Below are positions 1 through 7,800 of a stretch of 64,000 nt of DNA, piece by piece; the stretch's first letter is position 1, and the number at the start of each line of letters is the position of its first letter. The notes beneath the pieces were generated by a model. That model was not told the DNA's origin and made no database searches. It was given only the letters and a program-made list of their open reading frames with translations. This stretch comes from Gemmatimonadota bacterium (GTDB lineage Bacteria; Gemmatimonadota; Gemmatimonadetes; Gemmatimonadales; GWC2-71-9), in assembly GCA_003222135.1 (NCBI GenBank), contig QHUM01000042.1:24416-88415 (forward strand). Direction: 5' to 3'. A program made the position numbers and the translations under genes.

Positions 1-2441
1 TCAAAGAGGTCAACGGGGCGATGGTCTACATCCGTGACGTCGCGTATGTGCGCGACGGGGCGGGCGTCCAGACCAACATCGTCCGCCAGAACGGACAGCA
101 CGGCACGTACATGAGCGTGCTCAAGAACGGCAGCGCCTCGAGCCTCGCGGTGGTCAACCGTGTGAAGGCGCTGCTCGTGGCGCTCAAGCCCGCGCTGCCA
201 CCGTCGCTCGACATCCAGCTGCTCGTGGACCAGTCGCTGTTCGTCCGCGCCTCGATCTCGGGCGTCATCCGGGAAGCGTTGATCGCGGCCTGCCTCACCG
301 CGCTCATGATCCTGCTCTTCCTGGGGAGCTGGCGCAGCACACTCATCATCGCGACCTCGATTCCGCTCGCGGTGCTGTGCTCGATCATCGGCCTCGCGGC
401 GCTGGGACAGACACTCAATGTCATGACCCTGAGCGGGCTCGCGCTCGCCATCGGGATCCTGGTGGACGACGCGACGGTCACGATCGAGAACATCAACCTG
501 AACATGGAGCAGGGGAAGGAGATCTTGCCGGCGATCGTGGATGGGGCGGCGCAGATCGCGACCCCGGCGTTCGTCTCAACGATCGCCATCTCGATCGTGT
601 TCGTACCGATGTTCTTCCTCACCGGTCCGGCGGCCGCGCTGTTCCGACCGCTCGCCATGGCGGTCGTGTTCGCGGTGCTCGCCTCCTATCTCCTGTCCCG
701 AACCATCGTGCCCACGATGGCCCACTATCTCCTGGCCGCCGACGCGCACCGCCTCGCGGCGGGGGGGACGGCGCCGCGGGGCGTGATCGAGCGGGTGAGC
801 GCGCGGTTCGAGGCCGTCTTCGCGCGCTTCCGCGCGGCCTACCAGCGCGTGCTTTCCCTGATGCTCGGACACCGGCGCCTGCTGCTCGGCGCCGTCGGCG
901 GCTTCGCCGCGGTCTCGCTCGCTCTGGTCCCGTTCATCGGGCAGGACTTCTTTCCGACCACCGACGCCGGTGCCTTCCAGCTGCACCTGCGCGCGCCCGC
1001 CGGGATGCGGGTCGAAGAGACCGAGCTCATCGCCGCCGGCGTGGAGCGGACCATTCGGCGTGTGATCCCCGCGGCGGAGCTGGGGCTCATCCTCGACAAC
1101 ATCGGCATCAACCGCAACGCGATCAATCTGGCCACCGGCGGCACAGCCACCCTGAACGCGGCGGACGCCGATCTCGTGGTCCAGCTCGCGCCGACGCGCC
1201 GCACCTCGACGTTCGAGTACGTGCGGCGCCTGCGCGCGACGCTCCCGACCGAGTTCCCCGGCGTGACCTTCTTCTTCCTGCCGGCCGACATCGTGAATCA
1301 GGTGCTCAACCTCGGCCTGCCGGCCCCGATCGATGTCCAGATCGTGGGGCAGGACAAAATGGCCGATTACGGCGTGGCCAGCCGCCTGGCCGCCGAGCTG
1401 CGGCGCATCCCCGGCGCCGTCGACGTGCGGGTGCAGCAGGTGGTGAACATGCCGGAGTTTCTGTTCACCGTGGACCGCATCCGGGCGCAGCAAGTCGGCC
1501 TCACGCAGCGCCAGGTGGCGAGCAATCTCCTCATCTCGCTCTCCTCCAGCGGGCAGACCGCGCCGAACTACTGGCTCAACCCGCAGAACGGCGTAAGCTA
1601 CAGCGTGGCCGTCCGTACGCCGCTCTCCAAGATCAACGCCCTGGACGCGCTGACCAACACGCCGGTCACGGCGCCGGGACTCGCCGCGCCGCAGTTGTTC
1701 GGTAACCTGGCGACGTCGACCCGTCAGACCGCGTTCGCCGTTGTGAACCACTACAACACGCAACCGGTGTCCGACGTCTACGCGGCTGTGGACGACCGGG
1801 ACTTGGGGGGCGTGGCGAGCGATGTGGACGGAGTCGTCGCCAAAATCAGTCAGTCCTTGCCGAAGGGGACGCACATCGTGGTGCGCGGCCAGGTCGCCAG
1901 TATGCGGTCATCGTTCCTCGGGCTCGGGTTGGGGGTGCTGTTCGCCATGGTGCTCGTGTACCTGCTGCTCGTGATCAACTTTCAGTCGTGGCTCGATCCC
2001 CTGGTGATCGTGATGGCGCTGCCCGGCGCGCTGTGCGGCATCGTGTGGATGCTGTTCGTGACCCAGACCACGTTCAATGTGCCGTCATTGATGGGGAGCA
2101 TCATGGCCCTGGGCGTCGCCACCGCCAACAGCGTTCTGCTCATCACCTTCGCGGATGACCAGCGACGGGAAGGGCTCTCTGCCCTCGAGGCGGCCCTCAA
2201 AGCCGGCTCCGTGCGGCTGCGGCCCGTCTGCATGACGGCGCTCGCCATGATCATTGGAATGCTGCCGATGGCGTTGGGCCTGGGCGAAGGGGGCGAGCAG
2301 AACGCCCCGCTCGGCCGCGCCGTGATCGGCGGGCTGCTCGTCGCCACCTGCTTCACTCTGGTAGTCGTGCCGGTGCTCTACAGCATCCTGCGCGTCGCAC
2401 CGCCCACGCCACCGATCGTCATCCCGGAGGGACACGCATGA
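1..2441 (+). CDS. RND-family efflux permease, 5' end beyond the window
   Basis: Inner-membrane proton-driven efflux pump of the RND superfamily (HAE1/AcrB-like). It should work with the fusion protein encoded directly downstream and with an outer-membrane channel not seen here. The frame is already open at base 3 (KEVNGAMVYIRDVAYVRDG) before the first ATG at 21, so the gene begins left of the window. About 812 residues are visible against roughly 1,040 in the family, so the first helix and part of the first porter domain are missing. The TM4 motif GILVDDATVTIENI keeps the paired Asp of the proton relay. In TM10 the segment reads TANSVLLI where AcrB has AKNAILI, so the relay lysine appears to be absent. 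The stop overlaps the next start (ATGA). The substrate cannot be told from sequence. Confidence 0.93.
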   Translation, partial: KEVNGAMVYIRDVAYVRDGAGVQTNIVRQNGQHGTYMSVLKNGSASSLAVVNRVKALLVALKPALPPSLDIQLLVDQSLFVRASISGVIREALIAACLTALMILLFLGSWRSTLIIATSIPLAVLCSIIGLAALGQTLNVMTLSGLALAIGILVDDATVTIENINLNMEQGKEILPAIVDGAAQIATPAFVSTIAISIVFVPMFFLTGPAAALFRPLAMAVVFAVLASYLLSRTIVPTMAHYLLAADAHRLAAGGTAPRGVIERVSARFEAVFARFRAAYQRVLSLMLGHRRLLLGAVGGFAAVSLALVPFIGQDFFPTTDAGAFQLHLRAPAGMRVEETELIAAGVERTIRRVIPAAELGLILDNIGINRNAINLATGGTATLNAADADLVVQLAPTRRTSTFEYVRRLRATLPTEFPGVTFFFLPADIVNQVLNLGLPAPIDVQIVGQDKMADYGVASRLAAELRRIPGAVDVRVQQVVNMPEFLFTVDRIRAQQVGLTQRQVASNLLISLSSSGQTAPNYWLNPQNGVSYSVAVRTPLSKINALDALTNTPVTAPGLAAPQLFGNLATSTRQTAFAVVNHYNTQPVSDVYAAVDDRDLGGVASDVDGVVAKISQSLPKGTHIVVRGQVASMRSSFLGLGLGVLFAMVLVYLLLVINFQSWLDPLVIVMALPGALCGIVWMLFVTQTTFNVPSLMGSIMALGVATANSVLLITFADDQRREGLSALEAALKAGSVRLRPVCMTALAMIIGMLPMALGLGEGGEQNAPLGRAVIGGLLVATCFTLVVVPVLYSILRVAPPTPPIVIPEGHA

Positions 2442-3691
2442 GCGCCGTACCGGACATCCTGGAGCAGCCCCACCCCGGCGAGGAAAATCACCGATCCGAG
2501 CCCGCCTCCCAGCGGCGCCGGCGCACCCGAGCGTTGGGGGGCGCGATCGCCGGAGGCGTGTTGGCGGCGATGCTGCTGACTGGCATTGTGCCGCGCATCG
2601 CGCAGCGGCACCGCCTCACGGCTGCCGCCGCGGCCGTTGGTGTCACCGTGCCCAGCGTGAGCGTGACGACCGTGACGCACGATACGAGCGCGTCGAGCGT
2701 CAGTCTGCCCGGCGCGCTCACCGCCGTGCAGACCGCCGCCATCTACGCACGGACTCCGGGTTACGTGCGGCGGCGCCTGGTCGATATCGGTAGTCGCGTG
2801 CGCACCGGCCAACTCCTCGCCGACATCGACGCCCCCGACCTCGATCAGCAAGTGTCGCAAGCGCGGGGTGTGGTCGCTCAGACGCGCGCGGCGCAGGAGC
2901 TGGCGCAGGCCAACCTGGTGCGCTGGCGGGCGCTCGCCATCGACAGTGCGGTGACGGCCCAAGAGGTCGATCAGATGCAGGCGGCTTTCAACGAGGCGGT
3001 GGCCAACTCGAACAGCGCAGAGGCCAACCTGCGGCGGCTGCTGCAGCTGCAGGGATACGAGCGCGTGGTCGCGCCGTTCGCGGGCGTGATCACGGCGCGC
3101 AACGTGGACGCCGGGGCACTGGTCGGAACCGCGGGCGGCGTGAGCGGCACGCTGACCGCAGCTACCGGGAGCGCGCCCGGGAGCCTGTTCACGGTGGCGC
3201 AGACGGACACGCTGAGCGTGTATGTGACCGTGCCGGAAGACAACGCCGCGGCCGTGACGATCGGGAAGCCTGCCGTGGTCACCGTGCCCGCGCTCCCCGG
3301 CGACACGCTGCGCGGGCGCGTGGCGCGCACCGCCGGCGCGCTCGATGCCACCGCCCGGACACTGCTCACGGAAGTGCGGGTGGCCAATCCGACGGGCGTG
3401 TTCCTGCCGGGGATGTACGCCCAGGTGCAGCTGGCGCTCGGCGCGGGCACGCCCCCGTTGCGCGTGCCCGCCACGGCGCTCGTGATCCGCGACGGCCCGC
3501 CGCAGGTCGTGACGGTGGGTCCCGACTCGACGGTCCGATACCAGACGGTGACTCTCGGCCGCGATCTCGGGAGCTGGGTCGAGGTCACGGGTGGCCTGGC
3601 GGACGGGAGCGTCGTCGTCGTCAATCCGGCCGACGATCTGCGCGACGGAGCGCGCGTGCACATTGGGGCTGGGAGCGGCACCGCACGGTAG
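2438..3691 (+). CDS. RND efflux periplasmic adaptor (membrane fusion protein)
   Basis: Periplasmic adaptor of the HlyD/AcrA type that couples the upstream RND pump to an outer-membrane channel. The 417-residue protein has a charged cytoplasmic N-terminus and one membrane helix near residues 30-50. Two lipoyl half-motifs follow (around YVRRRLVDIGSRVRTGQLLA and FAGVITARNVDAGALVG), separated by a helical hairpin near residues 130-205. After these come the beta-barrel and membrane-proximal domains (LPGMYAQVQLALG). The ATG overlaps the permease stop by 4 bases, so translation is probably coupled. There is no lipobox, so a single N-terminal helix anchors it. No TolC-like gene follows; it may lie upstream of the window or elsewhere. 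Confidence 0.93.
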   Translation: MSAVPDILEQPHPGEENHRSEPASQRRRRTRALGGAIAGGVLAAMLLTGIVPRIAQRHRLTAAAAAVGVTVPSVSVTTVTHDTSASSVSLPGALTAVQTAAIYARTPGYVRRRLVDIGSRVRTGQLLADIDAPDLDQQVSQARGVVAQTRAAQELAQANLVRWRALAIDSAVTAQEVDQMQAAFNEAVANSNSAEANLRRLLQLQGYERVVAPFAGVITARNVDAGALVGTAGGVSGTLTAATGSAPGSLFTVAQTDTLSVYVTVPEDNAAAVTIGKPAVVTVPALPGDTLRGRVARTAGALDATARTLLTEVRVANPTGVFLPGMYAQVQLALGAGTPPLRVPATALVIRDGPPQVVTVGPDSTVRYQTVTLGRDLGSWVEVTGGLADGSVVVVNPADDLRDGARVHIGAGSGTAR

Positions 3692-3712
3692 CAGCCTTCC
3701 AGAGGAGGGAAC

Positions 3713-4396
3713 ATGACCGCATCAGCGTCGTCCCCCGAGCCCATCCTGGCGCCCCTGCTGCTTGGGCTCACGGTCGTGACCGGCCTCGTTGATGCGGTGA
3801 GCTACCTCGCGCTCGGGCACGTGTTCACGGCGAATATGACTGGGAACGTGGTGTTCCTGGGATTCGCTGCGGCGGGCGGGAAGGGGTTGTCCGCGCCGCG
3901 ATCGGGAACGGCAGTGGTGGCGTTTCTCCTCGGTGCCGTGATCGGCGGGCGAGTGGCGACGCGCATGAGCGCCGGCCCCCGGCATCGCTGGACCGGCGTC
4001 GCGTTTGGGGCCGAGGCGGCGCTGTTGTTCACCGCGATGGCGCTCGCCATCGAGCCCACACGCGTCTATGCCGTCATCGCGCTCACGGGGCTCGCCATGG
4101 GCATCCGCAACGCCACGGCACGGAGGCTCGCGGTACCGGACCTCACCACGACCGTACTGACCCTCACGATGACTGGTCTGGCTGCGGACTCGAGGCTCGC
4201 GGGCGGGAGTAACCGGGGTTGGGCGAGGCGCGCTGCATCGGTTGTGACCATGGTCGCCGGGGCGGCGGTCGGTGGGTGGCTGCTCAGGTACTCGGTTGCG
4301 CTGCCGCTCGCCCTGTGCGGCGCCGTGTCAGGTGTCTGCGCGGTCGCCGCGTACTTCGGCATGCGCCCAGGAGGACTCGAACCCCCAGCCTCTTGA
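3713..4396 (+). CDS. DUF1275 (YoaK-like) membrane protein
   Basis: Polytopic membrane protein of the DUF1275/YoaK family. The family hallmark FTANMTGNVVFLGFA lies near residue 38, and about six hydrophobic segments are spread over 227 residues. Its function is not established. The ATG at 3713 has a clear Shine-Dalgarno sequence (GAGGAGGG) 21 bases after the fusion-protein stop, so it may be co-transcribed with the efflux genes. The 3' end is odd: the last eleven codons (MRPGGLEPPAS) and the stop lie inside the opposite-strand tRNA-Arg gene. The C-terminal tail is therefore tRNA sequence read in antisense, and the ancestral end of the gene was probably replaced. Confidence 0.85.
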   Translation: MTASASSPEPILAPLLLGLTVVTGLVDAVSYLALGHVFTANMTGNVVFLGFAAAGGKGLSAPRSGTAVVAFLLGAVIGGRVATRMSAGPRHRWTGVAFGAEAALLFTAMALAIEPTRVYAVIALTGLAMGIRNATARRLAVPDLTTTVLTLTMTGLAADSRLAGGSNRGWARRAASVVTMVAGAAVGGWLLRYSVALPLALCGAVSGVCAVAAYFGMRPGGLEPPAS

Positions 4397-4435
4397 TCCG
4401 TAGTCAAGCGCTCTATCCAGTTGAGCTATGGGCGC
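4362..4435 (-). tRNA. tRNA-Arg(ACG)
   Basis: 74-nt cloverleaf on the minus strand with acceptor GCGCCCA pairing to TGGGCGC, discriminator A, anticodon stem CTTGA/TCAAG and loop CTACGGA giving anticodon ACG (first base normally modified to inosine). CCA is not encoded. It is the last gene of the minus-strand tRNA cluster and overlaps the 3' end of the DUF1275 gene on the other strand. A 16-nt spacer separates it from tRNA-Val. Confidence 0.97.
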
Positions 4436-4451
4436 AAAACCTAGACGGTAG

Positions 4452-4525
4452 TGGGCGGTACTAGATTCGAACTAGTGACCTCCACGATGTCAACGTGGCG
4501 CTCTAACCAACTGAGCTAACCGCCC
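4452..4525 (-). tRNA. tRNA-Val(GAC)
   Basis: 74-nt cloverleaf with acceptor GGGCGGT/ACCGCCC, discriminator A, anticodon stem CCACG/CGTGG and loop TTGACAT (anticodon GAC). CCA is not encoded. It is separated from tRNA-fMet by a 143-nt spacer that is almost filled by a large palindrome. Confidence 0.97.
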
Positions 4526-4530
4526 GAAAA

Positions 4531-4667
4531 GACTAGACGGGTAGACGGAGAGACGGGTAGACGGGTAGCGGTTCGTAGTTAGAAGTGGGCAGAGTGACCC
4601 TAGTCCCGGCGACTCCGCCCTACGCACCGCTCTCCGTCTACCCGTCTCTCCGTCTACCCGTCTAGTA
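4531..4667. repeat. Octamer-unit palindrome between tRNA-fMet and tRNA-Val
   Basis: Two 41-base arms (4531-4571 and 4627-4667) are inverted copies of each other with only about three mismatches. Each arm is built from imperfect tandem octamers of the type GTAGACGG. The 55-base centre has no obvious terminator. The arms fill the long spacer between two tRNA genes, so the transcript would fold into a long hairpin between the two precursors. The same unit recurs at 4831-4970 and 47261-47388. Confidence 0.9.
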
Positions 4668-4668
4668 G

Positions 4669-4742
4669 TAGCGGGGGTGGGATTTGAACCCACGACCTCC
4701 GGGTTATGAGCCCGGCGAGCTACCAGACTGCTCCACCCCGCG
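4669..4742 (-). tRNA. Initiator tRNA-fMet(CAT)
   Basis: 74-nt cloverleaf with anticodon CAT. Two initiator hallmarks are visible: three consecutive G-C pairs at the base of the anticodon stem (CCGGG/CCCGG), and an unpaired first acceptor position (C1 opposite U72). Discriminator A; CCA is not encoded. A 12-nt spacer separates it from tRNA-Gly. Confidence 0.96.
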
Positions 4743-4754
4743 TCGCTGTGCCAG

Positions 4755-4827
4755 AGCGGGAAACGGGACTCGAACCCGCGACCCCAACCTTGGCAAGGTT
4801 GTGCTCTACCAACTGAGCTATTCCCGC
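4755..4827 (-). tRNA. tRNA-Gly(GCC)
   Basis: 73-nt cloverleaf with acceptor GCGGGAA/TTCCCGC, discriminator U, anticodon stem CAACC/GGTTG and loop TTGCCAA (anticodon GCC). CCA is not encoded. It lies close upstream of tRNA-fMet and is separated from tRNA-Ala by a 148-nt spacer holding the second octamer palindrome. Confidence 0.97.
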
Positions 4828-4830
4828 AAA

Positions 4831-4970
4831 AGCTAGACGGGTAGACGGCGAGACGCGTAGACGGATAGGGGTTCGTCCCCACGCTCCCGGTGCTGTCGTT
4901 TCCGTGCCTGCCAACTCTAGCCGAGCAACCGCTCGCCGTCTACCCGTCTGTCCGTCTACCCGTCTGGTCA
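4831..4970. repeat. Octamer-unit palindrome between tRNA-Ala and tRNA-Gly
   Basis: Same construction as the element at 4531. Tandem GTAGACGG-type octamers (4831-4871) are followed by their inverted copies (4928-4970) with a centre of about 56 bases. The arms match less perfectly than at 4531, and the centre sequence is unrelated, so only the unit and the design are shared. Confidence 0.87.
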
Positions 4971-4975
4971 GTCAG

Positions 4976-5048
4976 TGGAGGCGAGGGGGATCGAACCCCT
5001 GACCTCGTGAATGCCATTCACGCGCTCTCCCAACTGAGCTACGCCCCC
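4976..5048 (-). tRNA. tRNA-Ala(GGC)
   Basis: 73-nt cloverleaf, first gene of the cluster. The acceptor GGGGGCG pairs with CGCCTCC and includes the G3-U70 wobble that identifies alanine tRNAs. Anticodon stem CGTGA/TCACG, loop ATGGCAT (anticodon GGC). CCA is not encoded. It starts about 36 nt downstream of the predicted transcription start. Confidence 0.97.
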
Positions 5049-5090
5049 GTTATATTGGGCCCCCGCAAAGCGTTCCGGCGGGAACACGGC

Positions 5091-5119
5091 ATCTTACCGG
5101 GGCGTTGTGGGGATGTCAA
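5091..5119 (-). promoter_or_regulatory. Sigma-70-type promoter of the tRNA cluster
   Basis: On the minus strand TTGACA (5114-5119) is separated by 17 bases from TAAGAT (5091-5096). That is a full -35 match with ideal spacing and a good -10. The predicted start is near 5084, 36 nt before tRNA-Ala. All five tRNAs read away from it with no other convincing promoter between them. Confidence 0.82.
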
Positions 5120-5191
5120 GCGTTTTCAGGCTTTTGCGTGAACTTTTTCGCCCCCCCGCGGTATCAGCGGGTGGAATCCGAGACCATAGAC

Positions 5192-6196
5192 ATGGCCAAG
5201 CACACTCGACGGAAGAAGCCGACCTCCCCCGCCCGGGCCAAGCCCCGCGTGGCCGGCCGCCCTGTGGCGCCGGTCGCGACGGCGCATGCCGCCCCGGTGG
5301 CCAAGGCGAAGCCCGCCAAGAAGCGCGGGCGCCGCCGTGGTCTGCTCTCCGGGCTCGGCCACCACGAGCACGAGCGCGACATCCTCGACCAGTACCTGCA
5401 CGAGGTTTCCAAGACGCCGCTCCTCACGCAAAAGGAGGAGATCGCGCTCGCTCGCAAGGTGCGCGCCGGGGACCAGGAGTCGATGCAGGAGCTCGTGAAG
5501 CGCAACCTCCGCTTCGTGATCTCGGTCGCCAAGAAGTATCAGAACCGGGGCCTGCCCCTCACCGACTTGATCGGTGAAGGGAATGTCGGGTTGCTCACGG
5601 CGGCGCGGAAGTTCGACCCCGACCAGGGGGTGAAGTTCATCTCCTACGCCGTGTGGTGGATCCGGCAGGCGATTCTCGCCGCCCTGGCGCGCCAGGGCCG
5701 CACGGTGCGCGTGCCGCTCAACCGCACCGCGGACCTGTCGCGCATCGTCCGCACCGCGGAATACCTGCGGCAGACGTTGCGCCGCGAGCCCACGCCGGAA
5801 GAGATCGCGGACGCCACCAAGCTGTCGCTCGAGGTGGTGCAGTCGCTCGCTGCCCTGAACACGGGCGACGTCCGGCTCGACGCGCCGCTCGATCCGGACG
5901 GCGACCGGTCGCTGATCGAGCGCTTCATCGCCGAGGATCTTCCCGACACGGAAGACCAGGCGATGGACCGCTTCCTGTCGGACGAGATCGAGTCCGCGCT
6001 GAACACGCTGCAGCGGCGCGACGCGAAGGTGCTGCGCCTCTACTTCGGGCTGGACGGCGGTCGCGAGCACACGCTCGAGGAGATCGGCGGGATGCTCGGC
6101 GTGACGCGCGAGCGCGTGCGGCAGCTGCGGGATCGCGCGCTCAAGCGGCTGCGGGATGGCGATGTCGGGAAGGCTCTAGCCAGCTTCGCCGCGTAG
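5192..6196 (+). CDS. rpoD: RNA polymerase sigma-70 factor, RpoD/SigA type, short form
   Basis: Sigma factor that directs RNA polymerase to promoters. The 334-residue reading from ATG 5192 holds region 1.2 (LDQYLHEVSKTPLLTQKEE), region 2 (LVKRNLRFVISVAKKYQNRG, ISYAVWWIRQAIL), region 3, and region 4 with the HTH LEEIGGMLGVTRERVRQL. Region 1.1 is absent; instead the first 60 or so residues are very rich in Lys, Arg, Ala and Pro (KAKPAKKRGRRRG). Short RpoD proteins without region 1.1 are normal in Bacteroidetes and Chlorobi, so this could be the primary factor, but a group 2 factor cannot be excluded. An upstream ATG at 5105 is in frame, but it overlaps the tRNA promoter and adds atypical residues. 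A terminator follows inside a palindromic element. Confidence 0.9.
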   Translation: MAKHTRRKKPTSPARAKPRVAGRPVAPVATAHAAPVAKAKPAKKRGRRRGLLSGLGHHEHERDILDQYLHEVSKTPLLTQKEEIALARKVRAGDQESMQELVKRNLRFVISVAKKYQNRGLPLTDLIGEGNVGLLTAARKFDPDQGVKFISYAVWWIRQAILAALARQGRTVRVPLNRTADLSRIVRTAEYLRQTLRREPTPEEIADATKLSLEVVQSLAALNTGDVRLDAPLDPDGDRSLIERFIAEDLPDTEDQAMDRFLSDEIESALNTLQRRDAKVLRLYFGLDGGREHTLEEIGGMLGVTRERVRQLRDRALKRLRDGDVGKALASFAA

Positions 6197-6309
6197 TCGA
6201 CGCTACGTTTTAGGACGCTACGTTGTAAGAGATGGCCGGCGGTTGTCCCGTCGGCCGTTTCGTTTGTGCCGTACAACATAGCGTCGTACCACGTAGCGTC
6301 GTAGTTTAT
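6197..6309. repeat. Tandem-unit palindrome around the sigma-factor terminator
   Basis: Two copies of a 14-16 base unit containing GACGCTACGTT (6199-6229) are followed by a terminator hairpin and then by two inverted copies (6272-6305). The arms match at about 30 of 36 positions. It starts at the base after the sigma-factor stop codon and ends 5 bases before the mlaE start. The unit differs from the octamer of the tRNA spacers, but the architecture is the same. Confidence 0.87.
6234..6264 (+). terminator. Rho-independent terminator of the sigma-factor gene
   Basis: A 9-bp stem GGCCGGCGG/CCGTCGGCC with a short loop is followed by the T-rich stretch GTTTCGTTTG. It sits at the centre of the palindromic element. 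Confidence 0.7.
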
Positions 6310-6313
6310 CGCC

Positions 6314-7078
6314 GTGATCCTCCAAATCGGCCGAAGGACCGTCGCCGCCGTCACGGCCGTCGGCCGCTTCGGCCATTTCGTCTCCGACCTGGGCCGCGCC
6401 CTCCCGGACGTCGCGACGTGGGGCGGGCTGACCGTCGTCCAGATGCGACGGGTGGGGGTGGACTCGCTTCCCGTCGCCCTCTTCATTGCCGCGTTCACCG
6501 GCGTGGTGCTCGCCCTGCAGGCCTCCTACACCTTCACCGGCACCGTGCCGCTGTACTTCGTCGGCACGCTCGTCGGCAAGACGATGATGCTCGAGCTCGG
6601 TCCCGTGCTCGCGGGGCTCGCACTCGCCGGTCGGGTCGGTGCGAGCATGGCGGCGGAGCTCGGGACCATGAAGGTGACCGAGCAGGTGGACGCCCTCGAG
6701 ACGCTCGCCTACGACCCGCAGAGCTTCCTCGTCATCCCGCGGGTACTCGCGGGCACCCTCATGTTCCCGGTGATCGTCGCCCTTGCCATCCTCGTCGGGA
6801 TCGCGACCGGCTGGCTCGCGAGCCTCATCCTGCTCGATCTGTCGACGCAGGAATTCGTGAAGGGCCTGAAACTGTTCTACCGGTTCAAGGACACCTGGTT
6901 CGGGCTGTTCAAGAGCGCCACGTTCGGCTGCACGATCACGCTGGTCGGGTGCATGGTGGGGCTCGGGACCCGCGGTGGCGCGGAAGGCGTGGGCCGCAGC
7001 ACGACCCAGGCGGTCGTCTACTCCGCGGTACTGCTGCTCGTGCTAGACGCCTTCTGGGCGCTGGTGCTGCTGCGATGA
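6314..7078 (+). CDS. mlaE: MlaE-family lipid ABC transporter permease
   Basis: Permease of an MCE-type ABC transporter that moves phospholipids or other lipids between inner and outer membranes. 254 residues from GTG 6314, with MlaE family features: the hydrophobic segment FIAAFTGVVLALQASYTF, the motif ELGPVLAGLALAGRVGASMA with its conserved Glu-Leu-Gly, and five or so membrane helices ending at the C-terminus. The GTG has no Shine-Dalgarno sequence; TAGTTT lies seven bases before it (6302-6307), so a leaderless start is possible, although no good -35 is visible. The stop overlaps the mlaF start (ATGA). Confidence 0.92.
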   Translation: MILQIGRRTVAAVTAVGRFGHFVSDLGRALPDVATWGGLTVVQMRRVGVDSLPVALFIAAFTGVVLALQASYTFTGTVPLYFVGTLVGKTMMLELGPVLAGLALAGRVGASMAAELGTMKVTEQVDALETLAYDPQSFLVIPRVLAGTLMFPVIVALAILVGIATGWLASLILLDLSTQEFVKGLKLFYRFKDTWFGLFKSATFGCTITLVGCMVGLGTRGGAEGVGRSTTQAVVYSAVLLLVLDAFWALVLLR

Positions 7079-7800
7079 TCCAGTTCGCGGACCTCTACAA
7101 GGCCTTCGACGGCAAGCCGGTGCTCGCGGGGGTCACGCTCGACGTGCAGGACGGCGAGACGATGGTGATCATCGGCTACTCGGGCACGGGGAAGAGCGTC
7201 GCGCTGAAGCACGTGGTCGGGCTGTTGCAGCCCGATGCCGGGGACGTCATTGTTGACGGCCGGCCGGTCGCGGCGCTCGACCGGGCGGGGCTGTACGGCC
7301 TGCGGCGCGAGATCGGGTTCGTGTTTCAGTTTGCGGCCCTGTTCGACTCCATGAGCGTGGCCGACAACGTGGCGCTCGGGCTGCGGCGCCGCGGGTTGTC
7401 GGAGGACGAAATCGAGGAGCGCATCCGGGAGGCGCTGGCCCTGGTGGACCTGACGGGCACGGAGCAGCGCATGCCGGCGGAGCTGTCGGGCGGCATGCGG
7501 AAGCGCGTGGGAATCGCGCGCGCCATCGCCCTGCGGCCACGTTACCTCCTGTACGACGAGCCGACCACCGGCCTCGACCCGGTGACGTCGGCGGTGATGG
7601 ACCAGCTGATGGTGCGAACCCGCGAGCACCTGGGGGTGACGGGGATTGTGGTGACGCACGACATGCGCAGCGCCTATACCGTGGGGGACCGGATCGCCAT
7701 GTTGTACGAGGGTCGGATTCGTCAGGTCGGCGCCGTCGCCGAGATCCAGCAGACCGGCGATCCCGTGGTGCGGCAGTTCATCGAGGGACGCCCTGCATGA
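7075..7800 (+). CDS. mlaF: MlaF-family lipid ABC transporter ATPase
   Basis: ATPase subunit of the MCE lipid transporter, 241 residues from ATG 7075, which overlaps the permease stop. Visible motifs are Walker A GYSGTGKS near residues 37-44, the Q-loop FVFQFAALFDS typical of MlaF, the signature LSGGMRKRVGIARAI, Walker B YLLYDEP, the D-loop GLDP and the switch His in VTHDM. The frame stays open far upstream, but that upstream reading is the antisense or alternate frame of mlaE. The stop overlaps the next start by 4 bases, so mlaEFD form a coupled operon. Confidence 0.95.
   Translation: MIQFADLYKAFDGKPVLAGVTLDVQDGETMVIIGYSGTGKSVALKHVVGLLQPDAGDVIVDGRPVAALDRAGLYGLRREIGFVFQFAALFDSMSVADNVALGLRRRGLSEDEIEERIREALALVDLTGTEQRMPAELSGGMRKRVGIARAIALRPRYLLYDEPTTGLDPVTSAVMDQLMVRTREHLGVTGIVVTHDMRSAYTVGDRIAMLYEGRIRQVGAVAEIQQTGDPVVRQFIEGRPA

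Noticed and set aside
4531..4970. Regular octamer repeats as a CRISPR array
   Set aside because: The period is 8 bases with no spacers, the arms are inverted relative to each other, and no cas gene is present.
4490..5141. Open frames giving peptides such as GGEGDRTPDLVNAIH and VGRAQPCQGWGRGFESRF
   Set aside because: These are classic translations of tRNA genes and their antisense strands; the five cloverleaves explain the whole region.
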